A stretch of 64,000 nucleotides of DNA from Bacteroidales bacterium (GCA_017469625.1 JAFUGA010000019.1:1-64000), one strand, 5' to 3'; shown: positions 1 to 9,754, numbered from the stretch's first letter. A program made the numbers and translations. The notes: generated by a model from the letters alone, not told the origin.

Positions 1-2043
1 ATTTGTTTTATTTCTGACAGTAGCAAGAATATCGTTGATTACGGGATATTGAGAATTAATCTTATGTTCTTGCTCTTTTATAACTCCTCCGTCAATACCT
101 TTTTCACTAATCTTTATACCTGCTTTTGTTGTTTTTATATTTATTGTAGGTATATCTATGTTTTTTATTTTTTCGGCTGACTTTTCTATTAAATCATCGG
201 TGTCGTAATCAACACTGTATGTTGTTTTATATTTTATTTGTTCCCAAATCTCTTTGAACTTTTCATCTAATTCAAAACCTTTCCTGTATTTTATTTCTCT
301 TCTCTTTGCCTTATTCTTTATTTTATCGGAAAAATCAATACCACAATCTTCTTTTATTTCATTTTGCAAGTTCTTTGCAAAACTTTCGTATGATTCGTTT
401 GCAATGACAGTAAGTTTATTTATTTGTTTGTCATAAATTCTTTTTCCTGTACTATCCACTGCTAAACGTAAGCCTCTGCCGATTTCCTGCCGTTTTTTCA
501 TTTCTGAATTTGTTTCATTCAAAGTACAGATTTGAAAAACATTAGGATTATCCCATCCTTCCCTCAGTGCAGAGTGAGAGAATATGAATTGCAAAGGTTC
601 ATTTAAATCCAATAATTTCTCTTTGTCTTTCATTATCAGATTATATGTGTCATCATCAGCTTTTGTTTCTCCGTTAGTATCTTTCCAAACTCCTTTCTTG
701 TTTTTATCTTGTGAAAAATAACCGTTGTGCAATGTGCCAATATCTTCTGTACAAAATTGTTTATATTTTTCTTCTTTCGTTGTCAGTTCTTTGTATATTT
801 CTTCAAACCAAACAGCAAATTTTCCTTTTTCTCTGTCTAATGTTCTATAGTTTGCTACACGGTCTATAAAAAACAATGAAAGAATTTTAATGTCTTTGTT
901 TCTTCTTTTTTTATCAAGGTGTTCTATAATGGTTTCCCTTATCTGATACTTCATTATCTCGTCCGTTACTCCACCTAATGTTTGCCCTAACACTATTTCT
1001 TTTCCATTAGCAAATTCTACAACTCCGTTTCCTTTATCTACAGAGTTTATTCTATAACCTTCATATATTGGCAATCCATTAGATTTTTCAAAAAGACTAT
1101 CCCCATATTTTGCTGTTACCTCTTTTCTTTCTATACCTTTGGTAGTTTGTACATTCATTTCTATTTTAACGGAAATACTTTTTGAATTGGATTTAAAACT
1201 TTTTAATAAAATATAAGCATCCATATTGTTGTTATCCACAACACTATCCACTTCTATTTGTTTTACCAATCCTAAATCATAGGCTTTAACAGGATTAAGA
1301 CTATATATTAGATTGTAGGGATTTTTATGAGTTGCAGAATAACGCAAAGTACAAAGAGGATTAAGACTTTCAATAGCCTGAGTTCTTACCCCTGTTTCCA
1401 TGTTTTGAGGTTCGTCTATTATTACAATAGGATTAGTAGTCTTTATAAACTCTAAAGGAATAAGCCCATTTAGTTTGTCATTAGGACGGTTGATAATATT
1501 TGTGTCTTTTGTAAAAGAATCAATATTGATTACTAATATTTCTATATTATTATTGTCTGCAAAACCTCTTAGCATTGAAGGGCGTTTGCTATCATAAACA
1601 TGAAAATTCAAACATTCATTATTATACAAGGATTGAAAATGTTTGTGTGTTATTTGTAGATTTTTCAACACACCCTCTTTTATAGGAATACTCGGAACAA
1701 CTATAACAAACTTTTTGAAGTTATAATTTTTATTTAGTTCATATATAGTTCTTAGATAAACATACGTTTTACCTGTTCCTGTTTCCATTTCAACAGAAAA
1801 ATTCAAACCATTATTTGCAATTAAGGTTTGCTCAACTTCATTCCTTATTTGTATTTTATTAAGATTATCTTGCAATACATCATATGGTAAAGATAAAACA
1901 TTAGCTACACTACTAACAAGTGAATTATTGCTTGTAGTCTGCCACAAGTTATCAATATTCTTTTCCTGCCCTTTGAATATATCAACAACAGATTGTATTG
2001 CCTGTCTTTGATAATCCAAATTAGATTCAAAACTTAGTTCCAT
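1..2043 (-). CDS. res: Type III restriction enzyme, Res (helicase/endonuclease) subunit, C-terminus cut by window edge
   Basis: DEAD/DEAH-type translocase subunit of a type III restriction-modification enzyme. It cleaves DNA with the Mod subunit encoded just upstream. About 681 residues are visible. Walker A is METGTGKT (about residues 86-93) and motif II is IIDEPQN near residue 210. A later segment has FSHSALREGWDNPNVF, followed by the motif VI-like QEIGRGLR. The C-terminal PD-(D/E)XK nuclease domain would lie beyond position 1, so its integrity cannot be judged. The start ATG (2043-2041) lies 3 bases after the mod stop codon, as in a mod-res operon. No frameshift is seen in the visible part. 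Confidence 0.93.
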   Translation of the reverse strand, partial: MELSFESNLDYQRQAIQSVVDIFKGQEKNIDNLWQTTSNNSLVSSVANVLSLPYDVLQDNLNKIQIRNEVEQTLIANNGLNFSVEMETGTGKTYVYLRTIYELNKNYNFKKFVIVVPSIPIKEGVLKNLQITHKHFQSLYNNECLNFHVYDSKRPSMLRGFADNNNIEILVINIDSFTKDTNIINRPNDKLNGLIPLEFIKTTNPIVIIDEPQNMETGVRTQAIESLNPLCTLRYSATHKNPYNLIYSLNPVKAYDLGLVKQIEVDSVVDNNNMDAYILLKSFKSNSKSISVKIEMNVQTTKGIERKEVTAKYGDSLFEKSNGLPIYEGYRINSVDKGNGVVEFANGKEIVLGQTLGGVTDEIMKYQIRETIIEHLDKKRRNKDIKILSLFFIDRVANYRTLDREKGKFAVWFEEIYKELTTKEEKYKQFCTEDIGTLHNGYFSQDKNKKGVWKDTNGETKADDDTYNLIMKDKEKLLDLNEPLQFIFSHSALREGWDNPNVFQICTLNETNSEMKKRQEIGRGLRLAVDSTGKRIYDKQINKLTVIANESYESFAKNLQNEIKEDCGIDFSDKIKNKAKRREIKYRKGFELDEKFKEIWEQIKYKTTYSVDYDTDDLIEKSAEKIKNIDIPTINIKTTKAGIKISEKGIDGGVIKEQEHKINSQYPVINDILATVRNKTN

Positions 2044-2046
2044 ATT

Positions 2047-3933
2047 TTAGATACATTCAAAGTTAATATCATTATCTTTCATTTCTAAGTACATATTTGT
2101 TTTCAGACAATCGTTACCTTTGAACAGTCTGTCTAAAACAACTATGTTTTTTACTCCGCTTTGAGTTATCTGAGATATGAGTTCTTTGTTTATCTCTCCG
2201 TTTAAACAAGCTAACATCTGTTTATTATCGCTTTTATCCGAAACAAAATACAGATTCTCTCTTTTTTCTATAGTACTGTTCAGATTGTAACCGTGTTTTA
2301 TGATAATTTCATAAAGAATATTTATTTCGTTTATATTTTTATCCTTTATATCATCAACAAACATTTCCAATTGTTCGGATAAATCTTTTTCGTTATCCAC
2401 TTCTTTCCATTGTTTAAAATTACTTTCTTGTAATTCAAACACTTTAAAACCTGTATCAACATTTTGTGCAGTTATATCTTCTTTTATTTTTTTACCAGCA
2501 CGTCTTAATCTTTCCTTACATATTTCAGCAATAGTATTATAGCCGTTTTTCTTTGCTACTGAATCATCTTTGCATATTTCAGGTAACTGTACAAGTATGA
2601 ATTTTCTTGTTCCTTCGTCTTCACTGTTAAGTTTCATTAATGCGTGTCCTGTCGTTCCGCTACCTGCAAAGAAATCTAAAATAATGCAATTATCATTCAT
2701 AATAGACTTTATAATATTTGATATAAGTAATACTGGTTTAGGGTTATCAAATATACCCATTTCATTATCAATATCAAATATTAATTTCAATTCATTGGAA
2801 CCATCTTGATTATGCCCCCAATCTAATAATAAATTAGTTATGGATTTCTGTCCGTCTTTTTCTTCTTCTAATAAATCTCGTCTTAGTCCTAAATTTCTTG
2901 TAATAAATAAAACTCCTTTTGAACAAAATTTGTTTATTTCATCTTGCCCTGTTCTAAATTTTGCCATACACCTAAAATCATTCTGGACAATTCCATCTTT
3001 GATATAAACATCGTCTAAATAAGTTATAGACATTGTTCTATTTCTATAAGAACCTTTTGCTATGAAGTTTACATCTTTTTTACACCTAATACCTTTTAAT
3101 ATCGTTCTCTCTGTTTCATTATTACTTGCATTTATTATTGGTTTATTACTATCTTCTAATGTTTCTATAGATAACTTTTTTATATTTTCTGCATTTCTAC
3201 CATACACCAATATATATTCCACTACAGAAGCGACTGATGAAAGAAATGAGGGTTGTTTTTTCTTTTTCCAATTTAATTGCACTATAAAATTTTCTTCTCC
3301 AAATATTTCATTCATAAGAAGTTTTAGATTATGTACTTCATTATCATCTATGGAAACAAAAATAACTCCGTCATTTTTCAATAGATTTTTTGCAAGAAAT
3401 AATCTCGGCATCATCATATTCAGCCAATTGCTGTGATATTGCCCATTTTCTTTACTGTTAAGATTAAACTCACCTTCTTTAAGAAGTTTTCCTTCTTCGT
3501 CTTTTACTCCTATGCGTTGTTGATAATCTTTTTTTGTTTCAGAAAACTTATCTGGGTAAATAAAAGAGTCTTTGCCTGTATTGTAAGGAGGGTCTATGTA
3601 AATCATTTTTATTTTATTGAAGTAGCTTCTCTGTAAAATCTTCAACACTTCAAGATTTTCACCTTCAATAAATATATTATCTGTTTTATCAAAATCAACA
3701 GATTCTTCTTTTTGTGGAATTAAAGTAGCAAATGATGGTTGTTGTAGTATTCTATATGCATCACTCTTACCTGCCCACGAAAGATTATATCTCTCATCTT
3801 TGTCTTTCACATTATCCCCAAGAATATTTCTCAGTCTGTCAAAGTCAACTCTATTTTCACTAAACACCTCAGGAAAGATTTTCTTCAATTCCTTTATTCT
3901 CTCTTCTGTTATTGATAATGATTTTCCGTCCAT
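2047..3933 (-). CDS. mod: Type III DNA methyltransferase, Mod subunit (N6-adenine)
   Basis: Site-specific DNA adenine methyltransferase that modifies the recognition sequence and gives the Res subunit its specificity. It has 628 residues, a normal length for Mod. The catalytic motif IV is DPPYNTGKDSFIY in the N-terminal third and the AdoMet-binding motif I, FAGSGTTGHA, is in the C-terminal half. This order (IV before I) is that of beta-class methyltransferases. The central region between them is the usual target-recognition region. The first about 100 residues resemble the typical Mod N-terminus (GDNV...YNLSWAGKSDAYR). The gene leads res in a two-gene operon. I saw no long simple repeat in it of the kind that makes some mod genes phase variable. 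Confidence 0.93.
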   Translation of the reverse strand: MDGKSLSITEERIKELKKIFPEVFSENRVDFDRLRNILGDNVKDKDERYNLSWAGKSDAYRILQQPSFATLIPQKEESVDFDKTDNIFIEGENLEVLKILQRSYFNKIKMIYIDPPYNTGKDSFIYPDKFSETKKDYQQRIGVKDEEGKLLKEGEFNLNSKENGQYHSNWLNMMMPRLFLAKNLLKNDGVIFVSIDDNEVHNLKLLMNEIFGEENFIVQLNWKKKKQPSFLSSVASVVEYILVYGRNAENIKKLSIETLEDSNKPIINASNNETERTILKGIRCKKDVNFIAKGSYRNRTMSITYLDDVYIKDGIVQNDFRCMAKFRTGQDEINKFCSKGVLFITRNLGLRRDLLEEEKDGQKSITNLLLDWGHNQDGSNELKLIFDIDNEMGIFDNPKPVLLISNIIKSIMNDNCIILDFFAGSGTTGHALMKLNSEDEGTRKFILVQLPEICKDDSVAKKNGYNTIAEICKERLRRAGKKIKEDITAQNVDTGFKVFELQESNFKQWKEVDNEKDLSEQLEMFVDDIKDKNINEINILYEIIIKHGYNLNSTIEKRENLYFVSDKSDNKQMLACLNGEINKELISQITQSGVKNIVVLDRLFKGNDCLKTNMYLEMKDNDINFECI

Positions 3934-3974
3934 TGTTTTTAAACTTTTATAATATTTTATTTATTCTTTCACTA

Positions 3975-3982
3975 CAAAATTA
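3975..3982 (-). promoter_or_regulatory. Bacteroidota-type -7 box upstream of mod
   Basis: Read on the minus strand this is TAATTTTG, a match to the Bacteroidota -7 element TAnnTTTG, about 42 bases before the mod start codon. No clear TTG -33 element is seen at 19-20 bases. Confidence 0.5.
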
Positions 3983-4042
3983 CAAAAAACTTTAAGTTCT
4001 AACATTGTATAATATTATGTATTTTTTCTCAATAGATGTTTA

Positions 4043-4906
4043 TTATTTATACTTTTCTGCTTTGTTTTTATGAATATCTAACAAACGGTTGAAATCATAA
4101 TCTGCTTTTATCTTGTCCAATATTCTTTTTACGACTTTATAAATAGCCTTGTCTTTGGAATAGTCTGCCTTACAAGCAAAATTTACTCTTTCTTCTCTAA
4201 TCAATTTCATTGCAGTGGCTTTCTTTTTACTATCTCCATAAACAGCAATAGAGTGTCCGCCATGTACCTTTACCATCTTCATACAAGGTACGTCCGTTTC
4301 ACCATCTCCGAAATAAATCATATGTTCAAAAGGCACGGGACGGTCTTCTTCTTTCACATATTCATTGATTTTGGTATTGTCGCTCACCTCTGCAATTCCT
4401 TTATTTATCTTAAACAAAAACTGAGTCTTTGCCGTGTAATCTACTGCCACTGCTGGCCAATATGCAACATCATTAACATCATACAAGAAAGAACATGCGT
4501 AAATATTCTCAAACTCTTCTGCAATAGGAGTTCCCTCTATCATTTCCTTTAAACCAGAAGAATTTATGTAATGTTTAACTGTAAAACCTATACTTTTACC
4601 ATAAGAGTTTATAAGTTTAAACCATTCTTTGACACCATTATACAATTCTATCTCGTTACCAAACTTTCTAAAAGATTCTTTGGTCAAACGAATATTGTTG
4701 TAATTAGCCTCTTTTATCATATTGTACATATAACACAAAATACCGCTTGCGTCCTCTTTTATATACAATTCGTTGCTTGTCTTCCAAAACTTCTCGGTAT
4801 CTGTTCCAATGGCTTGAATAAAACCAAACTCCTGCATATTACCAGGAGATAATGTACCATCAAAATCATATATCAACGCAACTATAGGTTCTTTCGTCTT
4901 AGTCAT
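4043..4906 (-). CDS. HAD-superfamily phosphatase-like protein
   Basis: Haloacid dehalogenase-fold hydrolase of 287 residues, cytoplasmic. The nucleophile motif I is IYDFDGTLSPG (about residues 12-22, DxDGT), a lysine-containing region follows, and the acidic motif IV is YFGDGETDVPCM near residue 200. This arrangement fits a phosphoserine-phosphatase-like HAD enzyme with a C1 cap. The substrate cannot be told from the sequence. It starts 4 bases after the fic stop and so is probably cotranscribed with it. The next gene downstream is mod, which has its own promoter-like box. In this thiamine-related neighbourhood a phosphatase for a thiamine intermediate is possible, but no motif supports that. 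Confidence 0.75.
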   Translation of the reverse strand: MTKTKEPIVALIYDFDGTLSPGNMQEFGFIQAIGTDTEKFWKTSNELYIKEDASGILCYMYNMIKEANYNNIRLTKESFRKFGNEIELYNGVKEWFKLINSYGKSIGFTVKHYINSSGLKEMIEGTPIAEEFENIYACSFLYDVNDVAYWPAVAVDYTAKTQFLFKINKGIAEVSDNTKINEYVKEEDRPVPFEHMIYFGDGETDVPCMKMVKVHGGHSIAVYGDSKKKATAMKLIREERVNFACKADYSKDKAIYKVVKRILDKIKADYDFNRLLDIHKNKAEKYK

Positions 4907-4910
4907 AATG

Positions 4911-6200
4911 TTAGTTTGTATTTTGTTCTAAAAATTTTTGCAATTCTTTTCCTATGGAGTTTATAATACTGTTAGTATCTTTTTCAGATAGAGATTCATT
5001 GTAGAATAATTCTTTTTCATAAACATCAACATCATTGAAATCATTATCATTATGTATAGAATACTTGCGGGTAAATTGATTAAAGTCTATTTTAATTTGA
5101 ATAACCATACTTTTTTTATATCCTAACAAATCTTGTTTAAAATGAATAGATGTTATAAAAAGGTTGGTACCGATGTGTCTTCTTTCCGATAAAGAAGGAT
5201 ACCAATTAACAGAAGAAAATAAAGAGTAAAATTCTGATAGTTCTAAATCTATTTTTCCTAATAAAGAAGAGTATTCTTTATGTAATATTTCTTCTTTTCT
5301 ATCTTCGGTAAGTTCTGGTTTATTAAGATGATTATGATATTTTATTTTCAAGGATTTTCTCCAATCATCATCTTCTTCTATATTTTCCCCTTTTGCTGCC
5401 TTTATTGATAGTTGCAAAGAAGTTTCTAAACACCTTGTAAGATATTCTACAAGAGGAGTTATTTGTTCTATGTTTGCATTTGCTCCATTAAAAGGCAAAG
5501 AACCAACATTTACATCACATTGATGCAGGGCAGAAAGATAGCTGTGTTTATCCTCAGTCTTTACGACAATCATAGGATAGTTATGTTTTGAAAGAATGTA
5601 ATTCATTAAAAGACGTGCAATCCTACCGTTACCGTCTTCAAAAGGATGTATTCTTATATAACGGTAATGAAAAAGAGTTGCAAGTTCTATAATAGATAAT
5701 TTATCGTTTTGCTCTTCTTTGTTATACCAAGCAACTAAATCAGACATCAAAGAAGGTATTTCTTCTACACCAGCATATTCAAAAATTTCCCCTGTTATTG
5801 TTTGTACAAAATTAGGACGTGTCTTATATATTCCAGCATGTACGGTATAAGTTTCACCATTCTTTGTTTCATAATAATCCTCTCTAAGCATTGTATGATG
5901 AAGACTTCTTATGAAAGACTCGGTTAGAGGTCGCTCTTTGTCTTTTGCTTCTTCTTTAATCATTTTCAAACAAAGATTATGGGCTTTCATATCTTCCAAA
6001 TCTTTCATTTTGGCATTATTTACAACTTCTCCAAATTTCAACAATAATTCCGTTTGTCCATAGGTAAGAGTATTACCCTCTATATGATTGGAATTATAGT
6101 TAAACTCCAACATAAACTTCTCATCTAACCTTCTTTGATATTCTGCTTTCAAAGGCTGTAATGACTGCCATTCTTTATATAGTTGTTCTATGGTATTCAT
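4911..6200 (-). CDS. Fic-domain protein with N-terminal inhibitory helix (class II-like)
   Basis: Fic enzymes transfer AMP or another nucleotide moiety to hydroxyl groups of target proteins. This 429-residue protein carries the active-site motif HPFEDGNGR (residues about 185-193) with the catalytic His. A SxxxEG inhibitory motif (SNHIEG, residues about 37-42) lies ahead of the Fic core, which is the class II auto-inhibited arrangement. The C-terminal about 180 residues are not recognised. They contain no obvious winged-helix motif. The start codon is 6 bases after the thiG stop, so it appears to be the fourth or fifth gene of the thiamine-led operon. The natural target is unknown. Confidence 0.88.
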   Translation of the reverse strand: MNTIEQLYKEWQSLQPLKAEYQRRLDEKFMLEFNYNSNHIEGNTLTYGQTELLLKFGEVVNNAKMKDLEDMKAHNLCLKMIKEEAKDKERPLTESFIRSLHHTMLREDYYETKNGETYTVHAGIYKTRPNFVQTITGEIFEYAGVEEIPSLMSDLVAWYNKEEQNDKLSIIELATLFHYRYIRIHPFEDGNGRIARLLMNYILSKHNYPMIVVKTEDKHSYLSALHQCDVNVGSLPFNGANANIEQITPLVEYLTRCLETSLQLSIKAAKGENIEEDDDWRKSLKIKYHNHLNKPELTEDRKEEILHKEYSSLLGKIDLELSEFYSLFSSVNWYPSLSERRHIGTNLFITSIHFKQDLLGYKKSMVIQIKIDFNQFTRKYSIHNDNDFNDVDVYEKELFYNESLSEKDTNSIINSIGKELQKFLEQNTN

Positions 6201-6206
6201 ATTTTA

Positions 6207-7004
6207 TTACAGTTTATCTACATTGGCTTGTTCTTCGTCCAAAAAGGCTGTTAGTGGAGAGGTCGCTTTTGCAAAATGCGATGTTGATGCAATACCTGAA
6301 AGGTAAGCCATACGTCCTGCTTCTATTCCTAAAGCAAAAGCTTTAGCCATTGTTATAGGGTCATCTGCTATGGCAATAGCGGTGTTAATCATGCAAGCAT
6401 CGGCACCCATTTCCATTGCTTCAGCCGCGTGAGAAGGTGTTCCTAAACCTGCATCTATTATTACAGGAACATTACTTTGTTCTATAATGATTTTCAACAA
6501 ATCTTTACAACGTAAACCTTTATTTGTACCAATAGGAGAAGCCAAAGGCATGACGCAAACTGCACCCATTTGCTCCAATTGTTTGCAAGCCGTTGGGTCT
6601 GGTGTAATGTAAGGCATAACATTGAAACCTTCCTTAACCAAAATCTCCGTTGCCTCAAGTGTTTCCTTTACATCAGGCAGAAGATACTTTGCATCTGGGT
6701 GTATTTCCAACTTAATAAAATTGGTTTGATACAATTCTCTACTCATTTTGGCAGCAAAAACAGCCTCTTTCGCATTTCTAACACCAGAAGTGTTTGGTAA
6801 AAGCATACAGTCTTTAGGAATAAATTCCAAAATATTTTCACTTGCAGAATCTTCTGTACCCAAACGTTTTAAAGCCGTAGTTACCATAGAAGATTTACTT
6901 GCAATAATACTTTGTTTCATTACTTCGTTGCTTGGAAATTTTCCTGTACCTATAATAAGACGTGATGACAATTCCTTATCTGCTATCTTTAATGTATCGT
7001 TCAT
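6207..7004 (-). CDS. thiG: Thiazole synthase ThiG
   Basis: Forms the thiazole phosphate moiety of thiamine from deoxyxylulose phosphate, ThiS-thiocarboxylate and dehydroglycine or its equivalent. It is a 265-residue TIM barrel of near-standard length. Characteristic segments are LIIGTGKFPSNE at the N-terminus, KLEIHPDAKYLLPD, the phosphate-binding stretch PVIIDAGLGTPSHAAEAMEMGADACMIN (given here in full family order, no gaps seen) and the terminal SGIASTSHFAKATSPL. It lies in the TPP-riboswitch-led operon with thiS and thiE. A DUF1016 nuclease gene and a 140-base gap separate it from thiE. ThiC, ThiH/ThiO and ThiF are not in this window. Confidence 0.95.
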   Translation of the reverse strand: MNDTLKIADKELSSRLIIGTGKFPSNEVMKQSIIASKSSMVTTALKRLGTEDSASENILEFIPKDCMLLPNTSGVRNAKEAVFAAKMSRELYQTNFIKLEIHPDAKYLLPDVKETLEATEILVKEGFNVMPYITPDPTACKQLEQMGAVCVMPLASPIGTNKGLRCKDLLKIIIEQSNVPVIIDAGLGTPSHAAEAMEMGADACMINTAIAIADDPITMAKAFALGIEAGRMAYLSGIASTSHFAKATSPLTAFLDEEQANVDKL

Positions 7005-7144
7005 TGTTTATACTGTATTATTATTTTTCTTGTTTAAATATACTTTATTCTCTATTAAAAATTTATTAAGTTTCTATAATTTTTCACATTTTATCAATTT
7101 CTCTTCTCCTGTAAATTTATAATAAGTAGTATCATTTTTATAAA

Positions 7145-8317
7145 CTATTTATCATTTTCCAAGAAATTAACAAAATCATTAAAAGATTCTTGTAGAGTTT
7201 CCTTTGGAATCAATTTACTTTTGTACTCGGCTATCATAGTAGGGCTTAAACTTCTACTCATAGCGTATTCCACTACACTCTTATCTGCAGATTGACACAA
7301 AAGTATACCTATGCTCGGATTTTCATTACTACGCTTAACATCTCTATCTAAGGCTTCCAAATAAAATTCTAATTGTCCTATATATTCAGGTTTAAATTTT
7401 GTCGATTTTAATTCTATGGCTACCAAACATTGCAAACCTCTATGAAAAAACAATAAATCTATTTTGAAAGTAGAGGCACCAACTTGTAAAGGATATTCAC
7501 TATCTATGTAAAGAAAATCTTTACCCAATTCCAAAATAAATTTTTTCATATTTTCCAATATACCTTTATGTAACTGTTTTTCACTATGCTTTGTAGGTAA
7601 GTTTAGAAAATCAACAAAAGTAGTGTCTTTTAACATAACATTTGCTTGAGGATAAGTTTGTAACAAACCTTTGGATAAATTCTTTTTGTTTCCCAATAAA
7701 GAAGCGAATGTATTGGTATCTATACAGCGTTGAAGTTCATTATAATTTAAATTTTCTCTATATGCATACAATATATAGAATATTCTTTCCTCAATAGTTT
7801 TACAGTTATTTATTATTATAGTATGTTTAGAGAACGTTAACAATATTAGTATCGGTGGCATTTGTACAGTTTCTGTCTGCACAATATTATGTTCTGTTTT
7901 AAATTGTGCAGGTGAATTCTGCACAATTTCACTTTTACTATTCATTTGTGCAGTTTTTGGGTGCACAATTTCAGAAATTTCATTTGTTTGATTAAGATAT
8001 TTTGAAACAGGTAGCTTAGTAGAGTATTCTATGAATGCTTCATTTGAATAGGCTTCATAAAAAGCAACCATATTATAAATATTTCTACGAGAGAATCCTT
8101 TTAAAGAAGGGTCTTTTGTTCTTAAATATTCGGAAAGTTGAGTAACAACTTTACTTCCCCATTCATTACTGTTTATTCTTTCAGAAACTATGCGCCCTAT
8201 ATGCCAACTCATAAGTAAAGATTCCTCATTGACACTACGCAATGCTTTACTTCTATGATTGAGAATAATATCTCTAATCTGTTCAAACTGTTTTTCTGCC
8301 GGTTTTGTTTCTTTCAT
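7145..8317 (-). CDS. DUF1016 (YhcG-type) PD-(D/E)XK nuclease-like protein
   Basis: A 390-residue protein with the two-part YhcG/DUF1016 architecture. The N-terminal helical domain (about residues 10-95) has the family-typical SWHIGRIVSERI and GFSRRNIYNMVAFYEAY. The C-terminal PD-(D/E)XK nuclease-like domain (about 250-370) has FKIDLLFFHRGLQCLVAIELKSTKFKPE, with the acidic residue and E-x-K in the expected order. A polar linker of about 60 residues between them is Q/T/N-rich with repeated IVQ/AQM phrases. The family is often found in defence or accessory islands. Its start is 10 bases after the thiE stop, so it reads as part of the riboswitch-controlled thiamine operon, which is an unusual place for it. 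Confidence 0.85.
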   Translation of the reverse strand: MKETKPAEKQFEQIRDIILNHRSKALRSVNEESLLMSWHIGRIVSERINSNEWGSKVVTQLSEYLRTKDPSLKGFSRRNIYNMVAFYEAYSNEAFIEYSTKLPVSKYLNQTNEISEIVHPKTAQMNSKSEIVQNSPAQFKTEHNIVQTETVQMPPILILLTFSKHTIIINNCKTIEERIFYILYAYRENLNYNELQRCIDTNTFASLLGNKKNLSKGLLQTYPQANVMLKDTTFVDFLNLPTKHSEKQLHKGILENMKKFILELGKDFLYIDSEYPLQVGASTFKIDLLFFHRGLQCLVAIELKSTKFKPEYIGQLEFYLEALDRDVKRSNENPSIGILLCQSADKSVVEYAMSRSLSPTMIAEYKSKLIPKETLQESFNDFVNFLENDK

Positions 8318-8327
8318 TATAGTAAAA

Positions 8328-9488
8328 TTAAAATACGTTTAGTATTTCTTTTATTTCTTTTTTTGGATTTTGTGCATTGCAAATACTTCCACTTATTGCA
8401 ACACCATAGACACCCGTTTGTTTTAACTCTTTCAAATCCTCCACCGTTATACCGCCTATTGCATAAATAGGAAGTTTTGGTATTGTTTCCTCCATTCCTT
8501 TTATTATAGAGAGATAACCGTCTAAACCAAGTATATGTGCAAGATTTTTCTTTGTAGTTGTGTATCTAAATGGTCCTACTCCTAAATAATCCGCACCGTC
8601 ATTTGTTGCTTTTTTTACATCATCCAAAGTATTGCAAGTAGCACCTAATAAATATCTACTTTTAGTTATTTTTTTTGCTTGTTTTATTGGCATATCATTT
8701 TTACCTAAATGCACTCCGTCAAAAAGATTGGTATGCAAAAGTTCTATTCTGTCATCTACAGTTAGCAAAGCACAATGTTTATTACACAATGTTCGCAAAT
8801 ATTTTGCTACATTCACAACTTCCTCGTCCTTTGTTTCTTTCATTCTTAGTTGAATGAACTTTATACCACCCTCTAAGACTTTTTCACAATCCTGTATCAA
8901 AGCATCAGAATCTTTGTTCGGAGTAATAAACATCGTTTTGGGCAATTGCCATAATCTTCCCAACATTGCAAAAGAAGTAAAACCAATATTCGTCAATTCT
9001 TTTATATTTTCAAAATTCACTCCTCCTAAAGCAACAACTTTATTATTAAGAATTTTATTCTCAAAAAGAGTTTTCAAGTCCGATAAAGCAAATTTTGAAG
9101 TATAATTTTCCTTACTTATACTATCAAATATAGGAGAAAGAAAACAATAATCTGCAACAGAAGACCATTTCTCAAATTCCTCTATACTATGACAAGAAAC
9201 AGAGATTCTTTTCTGGTCATATTCTGGTTTTAATAAAGGATTGCGTTTGTTGATATGTATTCCGCCTATTCCAAATTCAAAAGCCAAATTATGATAATCG
9301 TGAAGAGAAAGTCTTTCTTTCACAATAGGATTATCAAAACAAGAAAGATAATCTCTCATTTCTTTTTCAGAAAACGATGGTTTACGTATATGAAAATACT
9401 CAACCTCACCTGCAAGTATGAGATTGGATATTCTACGATGTTCTGAAAAAACTTCTTTTTCAGGTGTTATACCTATCAACCTCCGCAT
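8328..9488 (-). CDS. thiE: Fused TenI-like and ThiE thiamine-phosphate synthase
   Basis: Couples hydroxymethylpyrimidine diphosphate with thiazole phosphate to give thiamine phosphate. The 386-residue protein is two ThiE-fold barrels in tandem. The C-terminal half (about 205-386) has the full ThiE signature: FIQLRMKETKDEE, TVDDRIELL, DGVHLGKNDM, LGATCN, YLGVGPFRYTTTK and YAIGGI. The N-terminal half (about 1-200) is a ThiE/TenI homologue of the Bacteroidota type (EYFHIRKPSF, GIGGIHINKRNP, YCFLSPIFDSISKENY, VVALGGV), lacks the TxTK loop and is more probably a TenI-like partner. In many Bacteroidota these two are separate genes. Its start overlaps the 3' end of thiS by 13 bases. Confidence 0.92.
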   Translation of the reverse strand: MRRLIGITPEKEVFSEHRRISNLILAGEVEYFHIRKPSFSEKEMRDYLSCFDNPIVKERLSLHDYHNLAFEFGIGGIHINKRNPLLKPEYDQKRISVSCHSIEEFEKWSSVADYCFLSPIFDSISKENYTSKFALSDLKTLFENKILNNKVVALGGVNFENIKELTNIGFTSFAMLGRLWQLPKTMFITPNKDSDALIQDCEKVLEGGIKFIQLRMKETKDEEVVNVAKYLRTLCNKHCALLTVDDRIELLHTNLFDGVHLGKNDMPIKQAKKITKSRYLLGATCNTLDDVKKATNDGADYLGVGPFRYTTTKKNLAHILGLDGYLSIIKGMEETIPKLPIYAIGGITVEDLKELKQTGVYGVAISGSICNAQNPKKEIKEILNVF

Positions 9489-9679
9489 GTGGCACGTATG
9501 ATTGTAAGTTTATCACCCTCTTTTAATACAGTGTTTTCCCACTGTATTTTTGGCAAAACCTCTTCTCCTAAAGCCAAAGCAATAGGTTCATTTTCCTTTA
9601 CCCCCATTATCTCCACAAGCATTTGTGCTGTGCAATCTACAGGTACAATTTTTTCTCTGTTATTTACTTTTACTTTCAT
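9476..9679 (-). CDS. thiS: Sulfur carrier protein ThiS
   Basis: Small beta-grasp (ubiquitin-like) protein that carries sulfur as a C-terminal thiocarboxylate to ThiG. It has 67 residues, a normal length, and ends in the required Gly-Gly (RATCGG). The N-terminal strand MKVKVNN and the LKEGDKLTIIRA strand before the tail are typical. It is the first gene after the TPP riboswitch and overlaps thiE by 13 bases, so the two are likely translationally coupled. Confidence 0.95.
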   Translation of the reverse strand: MKVKVNNREKIVPVDCTAQMLVEIMGVKENEPIALALGEEVLPKIQWENTVLKEGDKLTIIRATCGG

Positions 9680-9754
9680 AATAATATATCATTTTTATAT
9701 AAAGAAACACCTAACGAAAACCTTATAAAGAAAATAGAATGAGAAAATATTTTT

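Noticed and set aside
254-436. Short plus-strand frame opposite the res gene
   Set aside because: Antisense shadow of a clearly recognised helicase coding sequence; no promoter or family match.
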